From positions 3,466,696-3,530,695 of the forward strand of contig JADWOT020000005.1 of the NCBI GenBank assembly GCA_036345935.2: a stretch of DNA of 64,000 bases, in the 5' to 3' direction. Position numbers and translations under genes: made by a program. Shown in pieces: positions 1 to 12,000 of this stretch. Numbering within the stretch: the first letter of the stretch is position 1; each line of letters opens with the position of its first letter. The DNA is from Taenia hydatigena. Lineage: Eukaryota > Platyhelminthes > Cestoda > Cyclophyllidea > Taeniidae. A model generated the notes under the pieces. The model was given only the letters and a program-made list of their open reading frames with translations, was not told where the DNA came from and searched no databases.

Positions 1-81
1 GAGAGACCCCTCAGAGATGACCTGAGCCCAGTCGCACATCAGGCAGTTTATAAAAACAAATAAGAGTGAATTTCCACCTAC

Positions 82-3000
82 CTTTGGTTGGATTGTGTTC
101 AAGAATATCCTTGACAAGTTGAGTAGAGCGTGCGTAGAATTGAGGTACGCTTTCTTGCAGATCCAGTTGATCAAGAGAGGAGAGAGCCCGATACTCGCGA
201 TCCACATTGTAGCCCAATTCATTGAGCATCGCGGGAGACAAGAAGTTGGGCAATTTGCCTGAATACCATCCCAACCACTCAAAGAGGAGGGGCTCAACTC
301 GAACTGCAAGATTGCACTACACAAAGTGTGGAAAAGACAATGAGACAGTCACAGTTAGGAGGAGACATGGGCTCCACAAAAGCATTCAAATCAACACAGG
401 GTGTGGTTTAACTGAGGTGTTTTGTTTTTTTCCAACGAAGCTTGCGTACACACACAAGAATGTGAATAAAATCACTAAACGCTCAAAAACAATTAAGAGT
501 ACAAAAAGCATAGTTGTTTGAGTGTGGTGAGAGCCTAAAATCATCCTCCGATCTGGTTGACAGAGACAAGTAGCCACTAGGAATGACTCTGAGCCTCATG
601 TCTTTGGGAGTAACAGGTGAGCCTCATCACAACGAGCATCAGATCTAACTGTGCTGACTGGATACTGCATCCAGACGTCATGGAGCTTCCACAGGCTCAC
701 AGCAGAGGGAGCCATGCGACCGCATCACACCTCTGTGTTTCTCGAGATAGTCAGTAGCACAGTGCGACCATCTACAAAGAGGTCGAAGGCATGGCCTAAA
801 GAACTATCTATCTCCATCACTGACCTATTGCATGCGTTCAGACTCCAGTTTTATCGCACGTTTATCTCCCAACCTGTCTGCCGCGTGCTTCATGGTGGAT
901 CATGTGGCCCTCCATTGCTAGATGCCAAGGCGCCAATAATCGCCGAGGGCGTTGGATGAGAGTGGAAACGACACATTATTCCCCTCCCTCTCTACCCAGT
1001 TACAAATTTACAACTGGTCTGCAATGTGGGTCTTGAGGTAGAAGGGAGTATGAAATCCCCCATTTTTTACTGCTACCTCTCCACAACACAAGATCTTTCC
1101 CTTTCACACCTTCGCGTCGTAACAGTTTGCACATACCTCAGCTGTAATCGTTTGGTCTAATGCATTCCACTGAGAAAGTAATTTTTTTGGGGATAAAGAG
1201 GTACTGAAAACAGACAGGTTTGAGCTGCACGACGAGTTCCAATGCATTGACAACCTGTCACTCGCTTCCATCACCTCGCACCAATCACATTTCGCATGCA
1301 CTTCATGCCGGACGGTAGAGTCTGGAATTTCACTGCCACACAAGAAGCCATAAGTGACTTTTTTGGAGACTTTGAACGGAGTCAAACCTGGTGAGTAAGG
1401 CCCATTAGCTCCAATCACATGCACCGCATTCAGCCTAAGTTTTATGACTAAGATTTGAAACAAGAGAAAGATATTACTAAATACAATAAAGTACCATGCT
1501 GACAGAGTGGTGCATACCCCAGCTTCATGAGCAAACAAGTCATCAGAACTGATTGACAAGGCCCTACGAGTCATGATACGGTTGTAACATATTATCCGGA
1601 AAAAAAACAAACTTTAATGCTACCACCACCACCGAAGTGGGGAGAGCATTCACCCTAATAAACGGACCCATCGTATCATCTTCGTTCCGAGTTCAAGGTT
1701 GATTACAATGCTTAGGAAGACGCGTTGAATCAGAAGAGTAATCATGTCCACCACTAGGAACGATGCCTTAAAGAGTTAAGGAACAAACTGGCAAAACAAT
1801 TTCATGCGGAGCGCCCTCGTCTCGGTGGTACGTTCCTCCTCGCCGCGTCTTCTCTTCACTGTCTCATAGACAACAGTCTCGCCAAATTTACAATTTCAGT
1901 GGGACATTTAAATAAAAAGTGAGATGCCTAGACAACTTCGTAAAAAAAAGCCATCTTGGGTCCTGTTTTCTCAAAAAATCTACTTTGTTAAAAAACGGTG
2001 TATAATGGACTTATATCCAGCGATCCTAGGCCCAAAGAATGGACGAAACAAATAACAATTTATGTAACTAAACGAGTGCAAAGGTTAGGCATCACGAGGT
2101 GGTGATTATTATCCATCATCTCTATATGTGATTAGTCCCCGTGTTTCAGTGACCTTGTAGATGTAATCAGTTAGTTAAGGCTTAATCCTTGTTTTGGACA
2201 AATGTACTTTTTTTATTAAAGAAGATGACTACCTTTTGGCTAGACTTGAACCAATGAGGAGGATGCCAATCTTCCAGTGGGATTTGCTTTTATTGAGACT
2301 CCCCACCTCACCCCCTTACCCCAACTGGTGTTGGACGAAAGGTGCACAAATGCATAATTAAATGGACTCGAATAAGTTGAGATTTGTTGTTGAAAGAGAA
2401 GCATACTTCTATTAAATTAGAATGCTTTTAAGAAAGAGACATCATAATGATGTAAGGGAGTGGAGAAGGTGCCCAGTGGAGGGTTGCAAAAGAGGCAAAA
2501 AACAGCACATGAGTAGAGCGGATAATACCCTGGCGTTGGCCAGGCTTGATAGGCAGTATCGGTGGTGCGGGTGAGGTGATAAATGAGCCTACCTGAGAAC
2601 CGAGACCGCGGATGTCCGCCTACAAAGGTGATGGTGGGACGTCCACCCAAACGGCGGTGAGACACGTGATCGAATAGTACCAAAAAAACCCGGAGTTACG
2701 ATTGGAACTGCCACTCATGCCTGTGTGGACGTTCAATCCAAGTGACAGATCGCTTTGTCTACACAACCACCTTTAACCCACCAAAGATCCACTTTTGCAA
2801 GCATCAACCTTGTGGCATTATGGGGACCCAAACACTATGAAAAAAGCATTACTCTTATCATGTAACGAAATATTAGACATTCCTATGCATTTGTTTACAA
2901 TAACAGCCAGAAAATAACCATAATTACCGCGTCCACAATGGTGGGTAAGTAATAAAAGAAAATGACTCAGGCTTTGTTTACATCACACGACCCCGTTTCA

Positions 3001-6000
3001 GAATGGATGCACTTCAAAGGGGAAAAATACCTTTTAATGCCTCTAGCGTCGCCAAAATCAGTGGCAAAAACGCCCCAGGCATCGGGGCGACTGGGAAGTA
3101 TTAAAGCAGATAAAGAAAAAGAAGAACTTCGCTGATTTCCCACTAGGCTTGGGTGATTCGAGTAGGTGGGAAAGGAATGTGCCTTAGTTAATGGGTACGA
3201 GGAGCGCAATGCGGCAGCGGTTCGGTGGCACAATTCTTCTTTTTTCGCCCCTTCCTCTCCCCCCCCCTCTCCCCAAAATCTGGTCAGACTAAAGGCAAAT
3301 ATACCCAGGCTATGAAAGTGTCGGACTTCAGCCTTGGCAGCACTGCCAGCCAAACGAAGTGCGGATCCGTGTAAGAAGCAGCACGTGACGGAGAGGTGAA
3401 AGAAGCCCGAATTCACGCATACGACTGTCACTTGAATTGGCAACTCGAATCACGTGGCGTGCATTGGACAGTTTATTGCCTTGCCGGCTGGCGTCTACGG
3501 TAAGTGGTCGAAGGAAGGCATGGAGCCAGGCACACACACACACATAGAGAGAGAGTGATGGGAATAGATCCAACACCTCCCTAAGCAGTGCGCCAAAGGC
3601 AGTCACTGTGACATCACGTGAATGCCTCATAAACAAGCGCATCCACATACACCAAAACAGCAATTCATCATTCGAGTCTCCACCGGTCCGCTATACACAA
3701 TCCAGCATCCATTTTGCGGGCGGGAAGGGCGGATGGCGTTCGAAAGGTGTGATTTATGCTTTGACGGTGGCATGTATATGCACAGTGAACACAGGAGGGA
3801 AAGGAACTTGAATAGTCTGACTCTTCTTGCTTTAAAAGAGCGGTCTGTTTGTCTGTTTCTTTTTTTCCTCTACTCTTAAAACTCACGACGACCACGACGA
3901 CCCACAAAAGATCATGGCTAACCTCGAATCTCTACTTGTACTACGATTTTTAGCAGCTGGTGGTGGTCATAAGTTAATAGCTTCAGGATGACCCATATTT
4001 ATGGCCGACCGACTTCAAAGCCTATGGAAAAAAAGTGGGAAGCCTCATCTCGGAGACATGAGACAGGACTGACATGCACTTTAAATGGGAGCAGGACTGC
4101 ATTCCAGACTGGCGAGCCCTAACCGCTACAAGAGGGTGAAAAAAAAGAGGCAAAAAGGCCCACCAGAATGTTGAAAGAAAAGGCTGAGAAGAGAAAAAAA
4201 GTAGCCCTTCCAGTCAAACGAATTCCTCTTCACGCATCACGTGGTGGCAAGGGGAACAGCAATTTCGAGGATAGTTGGCAGAGGAGTTTAAACGCATCAC
4301 TCCACCTCCACCCCCATCCCCCAGCAGAGCCTATAATACTGTAGCCCTGAGGATAAAAATAAATAATTCCATACAAATAAAATTAGCGACAGGAAGAGGA
4401 AGGGAATCAAATGCATGCCTTGCATTGGATGGTAAATTTAGTGGTAGGATGATTGTTGACAACCCTGTGGTTAAGGCTTTTGGCGATGATTTCTGCCCAG
4501 TACAGGTGGAGAGGAGGAGGGCCAGAAGACGTGGGAAATGGGAGGGATGGGACTTCGGTCGTGATGGCTCCGCTATGCCTTACTACTACCGGTATGCATC
4601 CAGCGCTGGCAATAAAACACCAAAAAGATCGCACCTTTAGGCTTGATTTATAAACACTCTGTGGCTGGCTGAACGTCTGCAGGTCTTGAAAAACGACAAG
4701 AGGAGTGTGTCACAAGGCAGCCCCGTGGAGAGAGAAAGAGGTTAGAGCTAAGACAAGGAAAGGCGGGTGAAACGGGCACGTTCTCAGGGTAACTTGAAGC
4801 AGAGGAGGAGATCAAGCCAGGTAGCGTTCATGTCAGTCCGGCGTGCTGCCTCATTTACTATTCCTCCTCACACTGCTAAAGTAACGAGTCAAAGTGTCGA
4901 GTAGTTGGGACTAAAAAGATTTTGATACCAATTTGGGAAGGGCTTGGGTAATGCGGTGTTGGCACGACTGATTTCGGTGTCAATTAGGTGAGAGACGTTT
5001 GCGTTGTGGGAAACGACTTCAACTGGTACTTCGTAGCCACATTTCCACCATGGAAATGCCACTCAAAGGGGAAAGGTAACCACAAATCAAAAGAACACCT
5101 TCAACACGCACAAAAAGAGAAGAATTCGGCACTGGCGAGGGGATCTTGGCGGCCCACTAGTTAGAGGCAAATCAGACGTCCGAGACAACCCGGACGAGTC
5201 ATGCGATCGCTAAGGGGGAACACAAGGGAGCACCAACTCTCATAGACCATCGAAATGCACTGTGCAACGTCTTTGAAGCTATTTTAACGGCCAACCCACC
5301 AATCAAGACATCTGATCTGGTTGGTGTGTACCATAACGACGCCTTAAGGAATAATCTTTACGCTCTCTATAATGCTATCAAAAGTTAGCAACCAACATGA
5401 AAGTAGCGATCCTGTTCCTGAGGCCTTGAGACCACGTCTAGGCACCACACAATGAAACAAAGAAGGAGATTTGCTTGAAACCAAGTGTGAATCAACGCCG
5501 TGGAGAGGTGAAGTTAGCCTCACTAGGTGGAAAATCAAAGCACAACCACGTTGCTTCCTGGTATGCCTGTGCTTTCAAGGCAATTGCCTGCATACCTTCA
5601 GCCTTTTTTTGGGGTTTAGAAACTATCTCAGTGGTATTACCAGTCTTTACTGCTTTTTAAACCCTGTAAGCGACTTCAGGAGGAGCTGCGATGCTACCAT
5701 TAATTACGCGGTCGAAATGTCAAAGCTACACAGCCTGTTTTACCACAAAAAATGTGGCAAAGTAAAAGAAGAAAAAGAACTAACGACTAGACATTTTGTA
5801 ATACATTTTGGACAAACTGTCTGCGATACCCAGGTGTCCGCCCTAAACCAGACACTCACACGCACACAAGTAACCCTAAATCTGGAATCTCGGACGCCGT
5901 CGGCGAGAGTCGGAGCGCCTTGCCTGCTCCAGATGCACGACATAACGCAGCAAGACGACGAGACAGAGAATGGGACAAAGAAGGCATTTATTTTTCACTG

Positions 6001-9000
6001 CAGTAGATAATCCACTACCAGCCGTATCCTCCCTCCCTCTCTTCCTCCCTTCCACCCTCTCCCTCCATTTGGCATACCCACAGCCCTGTTTCTGCCCTAA
6101 CAAAGCGCTACCGTGAGAAAGGCTTTTCAGGCCATCGCAGTGCCATCTCCACGTCGAGCATTTCAGCATTCTCTGTTAGGAGCCTGGCGTGTTAAAACGT
6201 GATTCCTCTGTTCTTGACAGGAGGCGGATTTTAGTGGGAAACACAAAAGGCAATGATGAAGTGAAAGGGGCATCGGACAGGTAAGATTCAAGCGACCAAC
6301 TACTTCAGGACCTAGCATAACTGCTGGCTGTCGAGGGGGAATAACAAAAGGTGCTTTTCTAGGGGGATGAATAGCTGCTGTGCCACTAGGAGGACGTACA
6401 ACTCCCATCTAGTAGTGTAGACTTAAGCGCTGGATATCGGAATCTCTTGAATGTCCCCATGGACATGCTTGATTGACAAACTCTATTCTGTTGTAACTGT
6501 CCGTATCTTGAATGTCTGGGAGGAGAGACACAATGTACCCACCTGTCCAGCACCCCGCAACAACTGACAGGCCGTTTGAACGCAACGCAGGGCGGGTGAG
6601 ACGTAACAAACCGAGAAGCGAACACCGGCTTCAGCGAAAGCGCGACCACAAGCGCCCGCCACAAAGAGGCCAACTTGGGTCAGTGGAGAGTCCAGAGTAT
6701 GATCAATGATGTCCTCTCGTACGGGCAGTCGAGGTGGCATGTTGAGATTCAGCCGACGGTAAAGGCCTACACGCAAAAGGCATTAGGTTTGATGTGAGTA
6801 ATCAAACAAATACTTCACATGCTGTGGAGTTCCTGTGGTTAAATGCAGCCCATTTCTTCTTTCCAAGTCAGACGCAAGCCTGCTACAGCTCCCGCTATCC
6901 CACTATCGCAAAACAATTTGTCGCCGCTCCAGTTTAATTGCACTTTTATCTCCACTCTGTCTTCTGTCTGTCTCATGTAGGATCATGTGATCCTCCTTTG
7001 CTGGTGGCAAGATGCCAATCAATCATAACACGGTGCGAAATCATCAGACAAGATGGCAGTAAGGACGACGGTGATGGCGTCGATGAGGCATCACCTCCCT
7101 TCCTCTGTCCTATTAGAACTGATATGCGATGTGGGTCCTGCTTACTGATTCACCCCTTCCACACCTTCGAGTAGCACATCAAAGTATGCATATACCTCAG
7201 TTGGGAGAGTTCGGCCCAATAAAGAATTGGATCTGTGCTCCACCACAGGAGAAAACCAGGGGCGTGTATAACCGACACACCACTATCTTCCAGTCGGTCG
7301 ATCAATCCACAAACAACCCTAGATACACGCAAGAGGTGATGAATGCATCGACAAACTACCTTGAAAACACATTGCCTGTCACCTGTTAATGACTGCATGG
7401 CATGCGACACGCATTTGCTTGGTCTCACCGTTTCCACGACTCCTTCCTGGATCCCTGTCCTACTCATGAATAGAGCGTCTTCCTTAACGTAAAGCACCTT
7501 TCACACACTTTGCTATCTACGAGCGCTATTCCAGAAGCTGGAGGTGAAGCGCCCGAAGGCTTGACACCGAAACAGAACCCGCTACAAGTTGAGGGAACGA
7601 GATAGTGACACCACGAACAACGCCAGACAACCACAACGCAACCACGCTCTAATGGTGCATTCACGTCCACTTAAAAGGACCTTGGAAGTTGCGCCGCATT
7701 CCAGCTGGCCATATCAAATGCTACGCACTCTTCTGATCACGCGATAATGAATCCCCGAGCTCTCACCTCTGTGTGTTTCGTCCTCCGATTTGTCAACGCT
7801 TCCTTAAGGCAGAAGTTTCATGCTCGGGACAATAGGCTTAATGGATTGGTTGAGCTTTTGATGAATGAGTAACCAGAGCGGCTGACGGCCTAATGATGGG
7901 ACTGTACACACATTCGGTTTGGCTGATATTATGCCGCTGGTGCTGCAACTATGCCGCCCGGCCGTCCTGTTATAAAAGCCCTTTCTAATTGCCTTCTACA
8001 CCTTCAGAATCGTATGCGTTGCAGTTGAAAAAATCCTTTTTACCTTGGCGTGACACTCTGAATGGGCTCACCTTGCTAGCAGGACTGACCGATGTCAATT
8101 CTTTCACAGGAGGAACCAGGATCCTCGAGAGGCTACTTGACATTGTTTTATGGAATGAGTATTCCTCTTGGATGAACACCTCGGAAACATGAAATACGTT
8201 TGATGTAGAACAGTGGCTAGCCTTCGGCACTACTTCTCAAATGAATCCTGCCCTAGAGCTCAGGAATGCTAGCGCACTCCACAAAAGCATTTCTACAGGG
8301 ACAATTCATCGTGCCATCCTTGTTCTTGGCCTGCAGTTGGTCGCAATTCCCGAGAGCGCAACAATGACTACGCAGGCTGTGAGGAGCATGTCTCAGAAGA
8401 CGAATCCGCAACCTCTCACTTCTTCTGCATGTTAATACCGAATCAACACTAACAATTGTACATACTAGAATTGAGATGTTAGATGAGGAGAGAGGCAGCC
8501 AGCTCCACAAACAGCGACTAGCACATGAATAATGCCCACCGTTTGGTGAAATTTGGAGAAGTTAGCGCACACCCAGTGGACGCCGAGACAAACACAGTGA
8601 AGTAGACAGACTGGCCCAAAATGATTCAGCAGCACTGACAAATCAACTTGCCCATTCTGCGGCTGCTGCAACGCTGCGATGCATGAAAGCAAGTGCATGA
8701 GAATACGGTGTGGATGCAATGAATAGAATTTGGAAAGCATAAAATCTGTCATTTTATTTTGGAATTCCAATTTAAAAGTTAAAGATCAGTATCGATTGTA
8801 AAAGGGAAGCTAAAGTCCCACGGTTAAACAAATGGAACTTCATAACACGGTGCTTTGGCTTACCTCGCCTATCGATGCAACGAGTGGTCCAGGCCCGTCC
8901 AAAACAGATATCGACGCGTTCAGCATGTCGCATAACGAAGAGGCGACGTTGAGGCTTCTGTGGTTGTTGCTGTAGGCTGCTACTGCCGCTACTGGCACCA

Positions 9001-12000
9001 GAAAGAAGACCGCCAAAGAACCGAGAAGTGAAGATTGAGGAGGAGGAGGAGGAGGTGGACCCGATGGCAGTTGGGGAGGAGGTTTTGGCACCCACTTTTG
9101 ATCCAACGGCGGCTGCGGTGGTCTGGAAGGCCGAGGGGGAAGAAGAGGGGGAGGAGGAGTTAGAAGAAGTAGATTTGCGACGACAACTGCGAGGGAGGAG
9201 TTTGGAGCAAAACCCACCACCACTACCAACGCTGATACCGACGGCTAGAGATGAGGTGCGAGCTTCGGTGTTCAACACCGCCAGAGGCTCGCAGAAATCT
9301 GTCGGCGCAGAGAAAGACGCCGGAATCTAAAAGGTGAACCTTTCAACATTGTACATAATGCAGCCAACTTTCCATCTGGATGATCTTGTACAAACTTTAC
9401 TAAAATGTCTTTCCTGCCTAACGGACGAGGGGACGAATGAACATGAAGAACAATGAGGACAGTACTACCAAGGAGAAGGTTGCATTTCAGCCCCAATATA
9501 ACCTCACAAGCTAACCGACTCTCATTACCAACCCACCATCGCTCCTGTGCATTCATAATGAGGCTCGGTACAGAAGCACACGTCCTACGGCACCTTCAAA
9601 GGGGACACGGGAGTCGGAATGCTTTTATATTTGCGAAAAAAGTTGTCATACCCTACTGACGAGATTCTTGCCATATCCAGTAGAAAGAACCAGGCACTGG
9701 AAGGCTATGCTTCCACTCCGAGGTAAAGAAACAATGGTTGCCAAGACGTAGCACAGTGAAGACACACCGCAACGTGGTCTCTCAACGAGGGAACTCCAAC
9801 TCACTACTAAGAGATGGGACTGAATTATGACAACACTTTAAAGACATCACCACGCCGGATTGGTTACAAAAGCCTAGCAGGAGACTACAAGAAAAAAAGT
9901 GCTCATTTGGCACGCACAACTCTCGTGTTTAGGTCAGATCAGTGGACTGGTGTCGCAACAAGCAATAACTCACTCTAGACGGTGCTACAAAGGTGTTGCA
10001 GAGCTCGGCTGTAAGACTATCCTCCTGACATCCAATGACCACTGTAGACCTGAAAGGAGAACACAAGAATCGAGTTACAGGCCAAGCACAAACAAACAAA
10101 ACACACAATAAGGGAGAGAGAGGGAGGGAGTAGACACTACCCTTTTAATTGGAAGTAATCACAGAGCAGAAGTATGAGATGAGACATCCATTTTCAGTCA
10201 AAAGTAATTAAAAAGACCTTTCCAATACGACATTTAACAAATGCCCAAAGGTTTTCTCGGAGTTTGGGCTTTCTTCAATGGGGCTATTCAGGGTTAAACG
10301 CCTTCACGAACCGAAAAGCAAAAGCCTATCGCACCCCTCGAAGTTGATAAAGTAGTGGGTAAGCTGAGGCGAACTCGGTCCAGCCGTCTAGTTTCGCTTT
10401 GAAGTGAGGTTCGGGGTTTCGAGGGGGGAGCCAATCACCGCGGTCCAAATACTTGAAGCCTCAGATGAGCCATACGACCACTTTGTACAAACAAAAAACC
10501 CAAATCCTCCTCACATCTATTCGGTATTACGTTCAACCAATCGGCTTGGAAGCCGATTCACTTCAAACAATTATCATGGGATGACAAAGACCATCGCCAA
10601 CGGTCGTAAAATTAGATTCAAGTAAAGAAAGTGAGATGTCCCGCATGTGTGACCCCGATGATGAGCTTTTCAAGGGGCGCCGAGCCATCACGCGGCCAGT
10701 GATAAGCCGTGGATATTTATGGGGCGCTAATGCACCCACTCCCATAATGGGCATGCATGAGAGCGCGTTACTACACCATCGGTCATTTCACAGACCCAGA
10801 CATGACGCAGTCAAAGCAGAGAAAAAAGTGGTGGGTTTTTATGATCACTTTGGCACAAGGATATATCGCATTGCATCGAATAAGGAGGCGATGGACTTGC
10901 GTGTTAAGGGGGAAGACAAATGTGTGGGCGCATTTGCGTCCTCTTTGTTCTTTTTTTTTTTTCGCGCATTGGACGACTAAAGTTGACTTCCTGTGAGAAA
11001 AGGGCAAAGAAGGCACGTGACTCCTTCTCCCCCCCCCCCCTCCCTTCATGACCTTTTGTGTGGTAGGACTGGAATGGAGGGGAAAAAAAAATAATCACAT
11101 GTCGTACCCTAGCCTAATCCGACCGATGCCTTGAAAATGTCTACCTGTCAGTGCACACAAACCAGCTGACGTCAAAGATGAAAAAAGTCCGCTTCTACTG
11201 CTGGCATTCTTTCCTTCGCCTTTGTTGTAAAATTTCATCCTCACGAACAACCCTAAAGGGGAAGCTTCCGTGAAGCGCGAACTACAGGCTGTAGATTTTA
11301 CTTGACCATAAACGGTAAGAATTTATTGAAGACGTGGATACACTGAGCCGTGGAAATGTCAAGCATCACGGGAATGGGTGGGTGATCAGACACGCTAATA
11401 CAAGTCCACAGACGTGGATTACATTTTAGACGAAAAAAGGCCCGGCTATGCACTCCTTTTTCACATGGGTAGTTTGGCAGTCACAAACACCGTAGCCTTG
11501 GGAGAAAGTAATACAATGAATAGCAGACACATAAATCTAATCCCGTGCAATAAAACGCCACCCTTCCCAAATTGTAACTTAGCTGTGCTGAGTCCTTTTG
11601 CCCATCTCAATCAACGACACAGTGGCACGGAGTTCCATTTATGTCATTTCCGTCAATAGCCCATCAACTAAGGCGGTGCGGGGGATGCGTGGCGAGGAGA
11701 ACTAAACCAGCAGCACTGTACGAGCGACCTAGAGGAGGATGCACAAGTCCATTCATCAGTAGTCGTGGTTCCCGCTTCACTGTTTGCTTCACGGGCTGTG
11801 AAAATGGGAGAGGCCAACGTCTGGGTAGGGAAAAGTACATCGAGGCCTGTCCGACCCATAAATTTTACCCTCGCGGCATGGAGGTGGGGGGAGGGGGAAG
11901 GAAAGTAGGAGGGAAGTCCTGCCGCCATCCCGACCAAAAAAGAACTTCAGCCGTAGGAGGTAGACAACAGAAAGAGAGAGGAGGGGAGAGAGGACGCGCA

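Noticed and set aside
1104..1610. 168-aa minus-strand ORF in a UBASH3 intron
   Set aside because: No domain, no splice fit to the gene and ordinary intron composition; it also crosses the old direct repeat.
2967..3663. Minus-strand ORFs of 158 and 111 aa
   Set aside because: They overlap each other in different frames, show no recognisable motif and lie in an intron of the UBASH3-like gene.
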